Part shown: piece by piece, positions 33,217-39,038 of the stretch
How the letters are laid out: the number at the start of each line of letters is the position of its first letter
Numbering within the stretch: position 1 is the first letter of the stretch
NCBI GenBank assembly: GCA_013214355.1
Contig: JABSSL010000113.1
Span: 1 to 39,038 of the forward strand
Origin: Saprospiraceae bacterium
GTDB lineage: Bacteria; Bacteroidota; Bacteroidia; Chitinophagales; Saprospiraceae
Direction: 5' to 3'
Length of the DNA stretch: 39,038 nucleotides
The notes under the pieces: model-generated
Databases searched by the model: none
What the model was told of the DNA's origin: nothing
The model's input: the letters and a program-made list of their open reading frames with translations, nothing else
Position numbers and translations under genes: made by a program

Positions 33217-34155
33217 ATGAAAAAAGCAGTAAACGAACAATACGGAGATGTAGATCAAATCAAAATCATCGAAACTGAACGGCCAACCGTCTCAAATGGG
33301 GAGGTATTGGTCAAGGTGAAAGCAGCTGGCTTAAACCCCAAAGACATTCTGGTTCGAAAGGGGAAGTTTAAACGTTTTACGGGCAGTAAATTCCCGCAAG
33401 GAATCGGCTATGATTTTTCAGGAATTATCGAAGACCCAATGAACAGTACCTTTCAAAAAGGGGAAAGGGTCTTTGGCATGGTGAATGGTTGGAGAGGAAG
33501 ATGCTGCGCCGAATATGTCGATGTCAAAGCCAAGGAATTATATCAAATGCCAGACAACCTCTCTTTTGAAGCAGCTGCCGGCATTCCCTTAGCTGGTCAG
33601 ACGGCCCTACAAGCCATCCGTGATCAAGGAAAGATCCGCAACGGAAGTCAGATATTGATCAATGGCGCTTCTGGTGGGGTGGGTACCTTAGCCATTCAGA
33701 TTGCCAAAGAGCTGGGAGGGGAGGTAACGACGGTTTCCAGCTCTAAAAACTTGGAACTTTGTAGTTCCTTCGGAGCGGATCATACGATCTCCTATCAAGA
33801 TACCAATCTCTTGGAGTTGAGCACTGCCTACGATATCTTCTTTGATGTTTTTGGGAACTATAGTTTTCGCAAGGTGGAAGGTCTGCTAAAGAAAAACGGC
33901 ATCTATATCACCACGGTACCGAAGGCAGATATCATCAAGGAGCAATTCTCCAACCTATTCAGAAGCAAAAAGGCGAGATTGGTAGTAGTGAGGTCCAACG
34001 AGCGAGATATGAGGTGGTTTAGCCAAAAAATTGGGGCGGGCAAGATCCAGCCTGTAGTAGATGAAGTTTTTGACTTAAGTGACATTCAAGCCGCGCAGAA
34101 GCGGATTGAGTCCAAGCGGGCGAAAGGGAAGGTGATTATCAAGATGAGCACCTAA
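33217..34155 (+). CDS. NAD(P)-dependent zinc-type alcohol dehydrogenase/quinone oxidoreductase-like
   Basis: A 312-residue medium-chain dehydrogenase/reductase. N-terminal GroES-like part: VKVKAAGLNPKDILVRKGKF, GIGYDFSGII and KGERVFGMVN. The Rossmann part has the nucleotide motif INGASGGVGTLAIQIAK (148-164), then AAGIPLAGQTALQAIRDQG. The zinc-ligand Cys/His residues of alcohol dehydrogenases are not evident, so it belongs to the zinc-free quinone oxidoreductase branch (NADPH:quinone reductase, enoyl reductase). The C-terminal PVVDEVFDLSDIQAAQKRIE motif is typical. Cytoplasmic; reduces quinones or activated double bonds by hydride transfer, substrate unknown. Second gene of the DinB-SDR operon. 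Confidence 0.93.
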   Translation: MKKAVNEQYGDVDQIKIIETERPTVSNGEVLVKVKAAGLNPKDILVRKGKFKRFTGSKFPQGIGYDFSGIIEDPMNSTFQKGERVFGMVNGWRGRCCAEYVDVKAKELYQMPDNLSFEAAAGIPLAGQTALQAIRDQGKIRNGSQILINGASGGVGTLAIQIAKELGGEVTTVSSSKNLELCSSFGADHTISYQDTNLLELSTAYDIFFDVFGNYSFRKVEGLLKKNGIYITTVPKADIIKEQFSNLFRSKKARLVVVRSNERDMRWFSQKIGAGKIQPVVDEVFDLSDIQAAQKRIESKRAKGKVIIKMST

Positions 34156-34176
34156 GCATACGTTATCAACATCAGC

Positions 34177-35016
34177 ATGCAAGAACTAAAAGAGCAAATT
34201 GCTCTCGTTACCGGAGCAAGCCGTGGAATAGGTAAAGGGATTGCCATCGCCCTAGCAAAATGTGGAGCCTTCGTCTATATAACCGGAAGAACCGAAACGG
34301 AAGGGGAGACTGCAACGAGTCTTTCTGGTAGTATCGGTAGAACCGAGGCGGAGATTTTGTCGCTTGGTGGTAAGTGTAAAGCCATTCGATGTGATCACAC
34401 CAATGATCTAGAGGTACAAAAGGTCTTTGAGCAGATCTTTGCTGAGCAGGGGCAACTTGATATCTTAGTGAATAGCGTTTGGGGTGGTTATGAGCACTAT
34501 AATGACGGCACTGAGTTTTGGTTGGAGGAAGGGTTTTGGGCATCTCCGCTCTCGAGGTGGGACAAGATGTTTTCCGCAGGTGTTCGGGCCGCCTATGTAG
34601 CCAGTAGTATCGCCGCTAAAAGGATGATTGAAAGAAAGGCTGGTATGATCTTCAATCTATCCTATTGGGCAAGCCAAAGGAATGACATGGGCGTAGCTTA
34701 TGGGACGGCTAAGGCTGCTACCGACAAGATGACGGCTGCCATGGCGCACGAACTACGTCCACATAATATCCCGGTTATCTGTTTGTATCCTGGCTTGGTA
34801 AGAACGGAGGCGGTGCTCCAAGCCCAAGATCATTTTGACTTATCCAACTCTGAATCACCCGAATTTGTGGGTAGGGTAATTAGCAGACTAGCCACCGATC
34901 CTGCTATCATGGACAAGTCTGGCCAAGTATTGATTGCCGCCACAGTAGCCATAGCATACGAGGTCAAAGATATTGATGGAAAACAACCGCGACCATTGAC
35001 GAGGAATGAGGCTTAG
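34177..35016 (+). CDS. Short-chain dehydrogenase/reductase (DHRS1-like)
   Basis: A 279-residue classical SDR. Nucleotide-binding TGASRGIG at 12-19 and the ribose/charge site YITGRTE favour NADP(H). The usual NNAG loop is LVNSVWGGYE (97-106), resembling the DHRS1-type sequence. The catalytic Tyr/Lys pair is Y-G-T-A-K at 175-179 with Ser162 in NLSYWAS ahead of it. The C-terminal YPGLVRTEAV is typical. The enzyme reduces or oxidises a hydroxyl/carbonyl group; substrate unknown. Last gene of the likely operon starting at 32708; a terminator-like hairpin follows. Confidence 0.93.
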   Translation: MQELKEQIALVTGASRGIGKGIAIALAKCGAFVYITGRTETEGETATSLSGSIGRTEAEILSLGGKCKAIRCDHTNDLEVQKVFEQIFAEQGQLDILVNSVWGGYEHYNDGTEFWLEEGFWASPLSRWDKMFSAGVRAAYVASSIAAKRMIERKAGMIFNLSYWASQRNDMGVAYGTAKAATDKMTAAMAHELRPHNIPVICLYPGLVRTEAVLQAQDHFDLSNSESPEFVGRVISRLATDPAIMDKSGQVLIAATVAIAYEVKDIDGKQPRPLTRNEA

Positions 35017-35109
35017 TGTAAGGCCATGTTATTTAAGTACTCGACCAATATTAAATGAATATATCCCTTTGGGCGGTTTCTGTACTCGCTCAGCGTTGAG
35101 AAGCCTCGT

Positions 35110-35136
35110 CGATGCAGTGGCATCGCCTACTTTTTT
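35110..35136 (+). terminator. Terminator candidate after the DinB-qor-SDR operon
   Basis: CGATGC (35110-35115) and GCATCG (35120-35125) make a 6-bp stem with an AGTG loop, followed five bases later by six T (35131-35136). It lies 94 bases after the SDR stop codon. Confidence 0.45.
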
Positions 35137-35339
35137 CGCTTTGATTGAGTCCAAAACCCATTCCACATGAATGGTTGCCTAATACTGTCCGAGTACTTAA
35201 GCTCGACTTTAACATTTTGAAAAGCTTAAATGGCTTGTTGTAGAGGAGGATAAATCCCCTAATTGTTTTAATTGGTTGATATTAGGATATTTATTTTTAT
35301 CAGTAAACAGTTTTGTAGAGGTTAATGGATTTCTACCTC

Positions 35340-35378
35340 AATTTTGAACATCTATCTTGAAACCTGATGTTCAAAATT
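35340..35378. repeat. Perfect 13-bp stem-loop
   Basis: AATTTTGAACATC (35340-35352) and GATGTTCAAAATT (35366-35378) are exact reverse complements around a 13-nt loop. It has no T-tract. It lies just upstream of the short frame at 35488. Confidence 0.7.
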
Positions 35379-35487
35379 AAGATGACTGTTGCCAGTACTA
35401 AGAGCGGGTGGCCGTCCCGTATTGTTTGAACGGAGAGAGTTTACGGGACAAGCGTTTTTTGATTCGTTTTTGAGGCGATTGTCAAAA

Positions 35488-35784
35488 ATGAATGAAAGCC
35501 ATGTAAAAAGGAACACATGTTCTAGCTGTAAACAAAAAATTATAAACATCTTAAAGCTTGAATTTGCCTTTGGTAACTTCCTTTTTCAGTCGAAAAAAGA
35601 GGAAGCAAAATTCTTCTGGGGTGGCTTGAGCCAGCGGCGCAATAAGCGCAAGCTAAAAAACTTGCTAAGCAGGTTGAGTAAGCAACTCAAGCGCGACGCA
35701 TCAAACAGATTTTTGCCGGCAACCCGCTCTAGAGAATGGCTAAATCTATTTTTTGATTTGCATAAAATGCTAAAGTCAAGTTAA
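35488..35784 (+). CDS. Doubtful 99-residue hypothetical protein
   Basis: The frame is open from TTG at 35389; the first ATG is 35488, giving 99 residues. It contains a CSSCK motif (11-15) near the start and a very basic, helix-prone segment (SQRRNKRKLKNLLSRLSKQL). No family is recognised and there is no signal peptide. The region is repeat-rich and the end lies only 10 bases before the Crp/Fnr ATG. It may be a real small basic protein or simply an open frame in a non-coding repeat. Confidence 0.3.
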   Translation: MNESHVKRNTCSSCKQKIINILKLEFAFGNFLFQSKKEEAKFFWGGLSQRRNKRKLKNLLSRLSKQLKRDASNRFLPATRSREWLNLFFDLHKMLKSS

Positions 35785-35794
35785 GATTATGTAA

Positions 35795-36370
35795 ATGAAG
35801 CACACCGAGGAAATAGCCCAATTTTTTGAAACGGATTTTCCCCTGAATAGGGAAGGAGTAAACGAGTTGATTGATTCGTTTACCGTCCGGGAATTTCCCA
35901 AAAACACCTTTTTGCTGCAAGAAGGCGCCTATGAGAATAAACTCCGGTTTATCAACAGAGGGATTGTTCGGGAATTCTATAGATCCGAAAAACGAGAGGT
36001 GAACATAAACTTTTACACCCAGCCCCAATTCATCACCGATTTCTCCCCCTTCATACAGGACGCTACCACTAAAAAGAACCAGGAGAGCTTAACTCCCGTG
36101 CAGCTACTAGAGTTGGGTAAGGGAAAATTTGTCCAGCTATTAGAAAAGTACAGTTGCGGCAAATCATTCATCGATCAGACCTTCCAAAAAATATTGAAGA
36201 ACAAGGAGATCTTCGAATACAACCGCATGACCAAGGAGCCTGAAACACTATACAATGAGCTTCGTATCTATCGACCAGATTGGTTGCAAGAGATTCCTCA
36301 ATACCATATCGCCTCCTACCTAGGGATCACTCCCGAAACCTTAAGTCGGATCAGAAAAAGACTTTCTTGA
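35795..36370 (+). CDS. Crp/Fnr-family transcriptional regulator
   Basis: A 191-residue regulator. The N-terminal cyclic-nucleotide-binding-like domain is seen in TVREFPKNTFLLQEGAYENK, NRGIVREFYRSEKREVNINF and FITDFSPFIQDA. The C-terminal winged helix has the recognition helix YHIASYLGITPETLSRIRKR. Glu181, Ser184 and Arg185 reproduce the E..SR set by which FNR contacts TTGAT half-sites. It has no cysteine cluster for an Fe-S centre (only Cys121) and the cAMP-binding residues of CRP are not evident, so its signal is unknown. A perfect FNR-type box begins at the stop codon. Confidence 0.93.
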   Translation: MKHTEEIAQFFETDFPLNREGVNELIDSFTVREFPKNTFLLQEGAYENKLRFINRGIVREFYRSEKREVNINFYTQPQFITDFSPFIQDATTKKNQESLTPVQLLELGKGKFVQLLEKYSCGKSFIDQTFQKILKNKEIFEYNRMTKEPETLYNELRIYRPDWLQEIPQYHIASYLGITPETLSRIRKRLS

Positions 36371-36380
36371 TTTGAATCAA
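36367..36380. promoter_or_regulatory. Perfect FNR-type box between the Crp/Fnr gene and the MBL gene
   Basis: TTGATTTGAATCAA fits TTGAT-N4-ATCAA exactly and is palindromic apart from the central TG. It overlaps the stop codon of the Crp/Fnr gene and lies 63 bases before the preferred ATG (36444) of the next gene. The neighbouring regulator has the matching recognition residues, so it may bind here. Confidence 0.6.
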
Positions 36381-36443
36381 TGAAGATGAGGACAAAACTG
36401 AAGTTCTTGGGCCTTATTTTACATTACTTAAATTCAAATAGTG

Positions 36444-37211
36444 ATGAAGATTCAACACTTTCGCAACGCCACTATGGTCATCGAGACCGGAGACATAGTA
36501 CTATTGATTGATCCGATGATAGGCCCAACCGGAACCATGCCTCCTTTTTCGTTCATCCGTTCCAAACCCAGGAGAAACCCAATCGTGCCGCTACCCGAAA
36601 GCTGCCAACCCACACTGGAAGAGGTCACCCACTGCCTGCTCACCCATCAACATCCCGATCACCTGGACAAGGAAGCAGAGCAATATTTGACCCGAAAGAA
36701 TCTCCCCGTTATCTGCAGCGTCCTGGATGAAAAGGCCTTCCGCAAGAAAGGACTGAACGTAGTCCAAACGGTAGACTATTGGAGGCGAGTTGATTTTCTG
36801 GGCGGAAAGATCGAAGGTATTCCCGCCAGACATGGCTACGGCTTTGTGGCCAAACCAGCCGGTAAGGTCATGGGCTATTATATTGAACTGCCCAATGAAC
36901 CGTCCATCTACCTGAGCTCCGACACCATCTATACGGATAAGGTCGATAAGGTACTAAAGGAATACAAGCCCGCCATCAGCGTGGTAGCCGCCGGCTCAGC
37001 TCAGTTTGATATCTTCAAGCCCCTGCTAATGACCGTAGAGGATATCCTGAAATTCACGAGGAATGCGCCGGGTAAAGTTATCGCCAATCATATGGAAGCC
37101 GTGAATCATTGCCCAACTACCAGGGTGGCCTTAAGACAAAAATTGACGGAGCAAGGCCTGCTTGAAAAGACTTTCGTTCCCGAGGATGGAGATTGGTTGG
37201 AGATGAATTAG
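36444..37211 (+). CDS. Metallo-beta-lactamase-fold hydrolase (UlaG-like)
   Basis: A 255-residue protein from ATG 36444 (a GTG at 36441 is one codon further up). The MBL motif is THQHPDHLD (67-75) with His68, His70, Asp72 and His73. Further likely ligands are His130 (ARHG), Asp160 (LSSDTIY) and His216 (ANHMEAVNH). The N-terminal strand MKIQHFRNATMVIETGDIVL and PMIGPTGTMPPF resemble the UlaG-like/YcbL-type branch that acts on phosphodiesters or lactones. The complete metal set suggests an active Zn-dependent hydrolase. A FNR-type box lies upstream, so the preceding Crp/Fnr regulator may control it. Substrate unknown. Confidence 0.9.
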   Translation: MKIQHFRNATMVIETGDIVLLIDPMIGPTGTMPPFSFIRSKPRRNPIVPLPESCQPTLEEVTHCLLTHQHPDHLDKEAEQYLTRKNLPVICSVLDEKAFRKKGLNVVQTVDYWRRVDFLGGKIEGIPARHGYGFVAKPAGKVMGYYIELPNEPSIYLSSDTIYTDKVDKVLKEYKPAISVVAAGSAQFDIFKPLLMTVEDILKFTRNAPGKVIANHMEAVNHCPTTRVALRQKLTEQGLLEKTFVPEDGDWLEMN

Positions 37212-37439
37212 AGTAAAGCAGGGCATAGAATTCTGGCGATAGGTGTTCTAATTAACCCTTAGCTATATGTGAATCAGATGAGGGGTAGGTTTTGTCGAAT
37301 ATTCTTTTTGACAATTATCAAGATGGGTAGTTTGGGCGAGGTTTGTTTCAAACTTGATCCTGGACTAGATCAGAGCATCTCTTTCCCGCCAAGTGCAGGT
37401 GCAAACCAGAACTTGTTTGCCAACAAAAAAACCTACAAT

Positions 37440-38540
37440 ATGAGAACGCTCCTTCTGCTATCTTGCCTATTCGTATTTGCCTGTTCAAATCCGAAATCGC
37501 CCCATGCGGAGCAGCCAAGCTATCCGATTACGGACCTGCCATCCATGTCTCTCGAAGAGGTTGGCTTTAACCGGGATTCTATCAACAATTTAATGAATGC
37601 CTTGGCTGAATCCCCAAGAAGAGGAGATTTCCGAGGAATGGTGGTGATCAAGGATAACAAGCTGGTGCTGGAAGAATACTTTGGCACCTATTGGCGGAAG
37701 ACGGTTCATGACATCCGTTCGGCGGGGAAAAGCGTGACGGCCTTACTCCTTGGGATTGCTATAGACGAAGGCTTGATCAAAGACCTGGACCAAAGTGTCT
37801 ACTCCATATTCTCTGCGGAGAAAAATCCTTCCATAAACGAAGACTACCAAAAGATCAAACTCCAACACCTCTTGGACATGGCTTCTGGCTTGGATGCCGA
37901 TACCGATGATACGGATACGCCGGGCCATGCCGTGCAATGGATGGCAAAAGATGATTGGAAGTCCTACCTACTTAATGTTCCCCTGAAAAATCAGCCCGGG
38001 GAGCGGTTTGTCTATGCCGATATTCACCCCCTATTGATTGGCTTGGCCATCGAAGAAGCATCAGGGATGAGCCTCAAAGATTATGCGCGCGAGAAGCTCT
38101 TTGGTCCTTTGGGGTTTGAGCCGGTGTATTGGTATACTAATTCGGCCAATCAAACCGGAGCAGCAGGTAATTTGTACCTGACTGGCTTTGATTTTGCGAA
38201 GTTGGGGCTACTCGTGGCGAATGAGGGCCAATGGGAGGGGCAGCAGATCATTAGCGCTGACTATATTGAAGCATTGAAGAACAGCAAAGGTTATCCAGAG
38301 GTAGCTGACTGGTTCTTCGCCGCTGACTCTTATGGCATGATGTGGTATAAATCAAAACGTACCTTCGGAAACAAGGAATTTGAGTATCTTTTTGCCTCCG
38401 GAAGTGGAGGTAATCATCTGATCGTTGTCCCCGAAGCCGAATTGGTCATCGCCTTACTTTCCACCGCCTATGGCCCAGGACATGGGCAAGGCCGAAGTTA
38501 TACGGTGATGAGCATGCTATTGGCGGCATTGGAGGAATGA
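37440..38540 (+). CDS. Serine hydrolase lipoprotein (class C beta-lactamase-like)
   Basis: The frame extends upstream to 37269, but ATG 37440 is chosen because it begins a lipoprotein signal (MRTLLLLSCLFVFAC, lipid-bearing Cys15). The resulting 366-residue protein has the class C motifs SAGK (94-97, nucleophile Ser94 and Lys97), YAD (192-194, replacing Y-x-N) and the glycine-rich SGSGGN (320-325, in place of KTG). The sequence LFGPLGFEPVYWY and LTGFDFAKLGLLV are typical of the EstB/6-aminohexanoate-dimer-hydrolase-like branch. It is probably an active esterase, amidase or peptidase anchored to a membrane. It is not a close relative of the other two serine hydrolases in the window. Confidence 0.92.
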   Translation: MRTLLLLSCLFVFACSNPKSPHAEQPSYPITDLPSMSLEEVGFNRDSINNLMNALAESPRRGDFRGMVVIKDNKLVLEEYFGTYWRKTVHDIRSAGKSVTALLLGIAIDEGLIKDLDQSVYSIFSAEKNPSINEDYQKIKLQHLLDMASGLDADTDDTDTPGHAVQWMAKDDWKSYLLNVPLKNQPGERFVYADIHPLLIGLAIEEASGMSLKDYAREKLFGPLGFEPVYWYTNSANQTGAAGNLYLTGFDFAKLGLLVANEGQWEGQQIISADYIEALKNSKGYPEVADWFFAADSYGMMWYKSKRTFGNKEFEYLFASGSGGNHLIVVPEAELVIALLSTAYGPGHGQGRSYTVMSMLLAALEE

Positions 38541-38557
38541 AGAAAATACGAAGGGCG

Positions 38558-38638
38558 AAATCGGAAGTCGGAATTCAGGTTTTTCTCCACTACCTGCCGA
38601 TTTCGTACTTCCCATTTCCCATTTCCGACTTCCGATTT
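38558..38638. repeat. Heptad-repeat inverted element
   Basis: AAATCGGAAGTCGGAA (38558-38573) is the exact reverse complement of TTCCGACTTCCGATTT (38623-38638). The right side is built from 7-base units A(C/T)TTCC(C/G): four in a row at 38607-38634, then a degenerate fifth. CGAAATCGG (38556-38564) is also repeated inverted at 38597-38605. This resembles simple intergenic repeats found in Bacteroidota genomes; it lies 16 bases after the last gene. Confidence 0.7.
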
Positions 38639-38815
38639 TCAACAACTTCACCTGAAATGTAGCGCATAGGCGCAAACATCCAAAGTGGATTGGTCGAAAT
38701 TAGGTGGTTCTAGTTTTTCGTACTTCACCATTTTGGGATATTATTTCGAGGGACGGGACATATATACCGTACCCAAAAGGCACGGTTTTACTGGGATTCA
38801 TGGCTAGGGATATTT

Positions 38816-38833
38816 AACCCCTAGCGGGGTTTT
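38816..38833 (+). terminator. Short terminator-like hairpin
   Basis: AACCCC (38816-38821) and GGGGTT (38826-38831) form a stem with a TAGC loop, followed by two further T. The run of T is short, so this is weak. Confidence 0.3.
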
Positions 38834-39038
38834 GTCTCAAGCTTGTTCAACCCCAAGCAGTCAGTGCTAGCTACTGTCACAGCGTGACAACATATGCATA
38901 GCCAGATATATAGGTAGGATTTTCGTGCATTTATGTCTATGGTTTATACACATCTAAATAAGTTGATATGTAATTATTAAATTGTGGAGATGGTCACGAG
39001 CATATTTCATCCAAAGAGTAGTGCAGATTATATGAATT

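Larger units (their letters stand above)
35017..35487. other. Repeat-rich intergenic region
   Basis: These 471 bases hold no credible gene. They contain a terminator-like hairpin (35110-35136), an 11-bp inverted pair TTAAGTACTCG (35033-35043) and CGAGTACTTAA (35190-35200) that would bound a 168-bp segment, a perfect 13-bp stem-loop (35340-35378) and an 8-bp inverted repeat (35414-35421 with 35442-35449). The density of inverted repeats is unlike other gaps in the window. The function is unknown; a small non-autonomous repeat is possible. Confidence 0.5.
38541..39038. other. Terminal intergenic region
   Basis: No gene is seen in the last 498 bases. It starts with the heptad-repeat element (38558-38638) and continues with A/T-rich sequence. 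It contains a terminator-like hairpin at 38816-38831 and TGTCAC (38875-38880) with GTGACA (38884-38889), a 6-bp stem with a 3-nt loop. The last 150 bases are very A/T-rich and may be a promoter region for a gene beyond the window. Confidence 0.5.

Noticed and set aside
35033-35200. MITE with 11-bp terminal inverted repeats
   Set aside because: By my rough estimate about two such 11-bp pairs within 200 bases are expected by chance, and no target-site duplication is seen; kept only as part of the repeat cluster.
35352-35549. 65-codon minus-strand frame in the repeat-rich gap
   Set aside because: Overlaps the 13-bp stem-loop and the inverted repeat pair; no domain and no support for translation.

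Overview
The window reads as chromosomal DNA of a free-living Bacteroidota, most like Cytophagales or Saprospirales; this placement is inferred from gene content. Evidence: two DUF5916 outer-membrane barrel proteins, LytS/LytTR and one-protein hybrid two-component regulators, many Sec-exported proteins with PD40, TPR, pentapeptide or YD-like repeats, an EAD11-like domain, a FISUMP domain, weak ribosome-binding sites and several TAnnTTTG-type -7 promoter elements. I see no tRNA, rRNA, CRISPR array, intact insertion sequence or phage gene. Nearly all genes are on the + strand; only a BASS-family transporter is clearly on the - strand.

Layout. 1-2.4 kb: 3' end of a hybrid histidine kinase/REC/AraC regulator, then two secreted NTF2-fold proteins. 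2.6-6.4 kb: three tandem exported PD40 proteins, the first fused to a serine hydrolase (beta-lactamase fold). 6.4-8.35 kb: a LytS-like kinase and LytTR response regulator with overlapping ends. 8.6-13.4 kb: two DUF5916/CBM9-like outer-membrane proteins. 13.8-20.2 kb: a three-gene unit that is the most unusual part: an EAD11-like cytoplasmic domain on a single-pass membrane protein, followed by two large paralogous exported proteins with duplicated beta domains, a pentapeptide-repeat solenoid and an unrecognised conserved C-terminal domain; the second adds helical repeats and a FISUMP domain. 20.4-25.9 kb: small metabolic and regulatory genes (ABM-like, an Asp/Glu racemase relative lacking catalytic cysteines, AraC, VOC, exported TPR protein, WYL regulator and its likely target DUF4345 membrane protein). 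26-30.7 kb: exported gluzincin-like protein without HExxH, 7TM-AraC regulator, serine hydrolase, small membrane protein. 30.7-39 kb: BASS transporter, YD-repeat protein, DinB/quinone-reductase/SDR operon, a repeat-rich gap, Crp/Fnr regulator, MBL hydrolase, serine-hydrolase lipoprotein and a terminal repeat region.

How the genes may work together. The 13.8-20.2 kb operon looks like a cell-envelope module in which exported repeat proteins are coupled, through a membrane protein with a related beta domain outside, to an EAD11 adaptor inside; EAD families are known in Bacteroidota conflict and signalling systems, but this arrangement is inference. The WYL regulator and DUF4345 gene are linked by a palindrome upstream of a perfect TAnnTTTG element. 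A perfect FNR-type box follows directly after the Crp/Fnr gene, whose recognition helix carries the matching E..SR residues.
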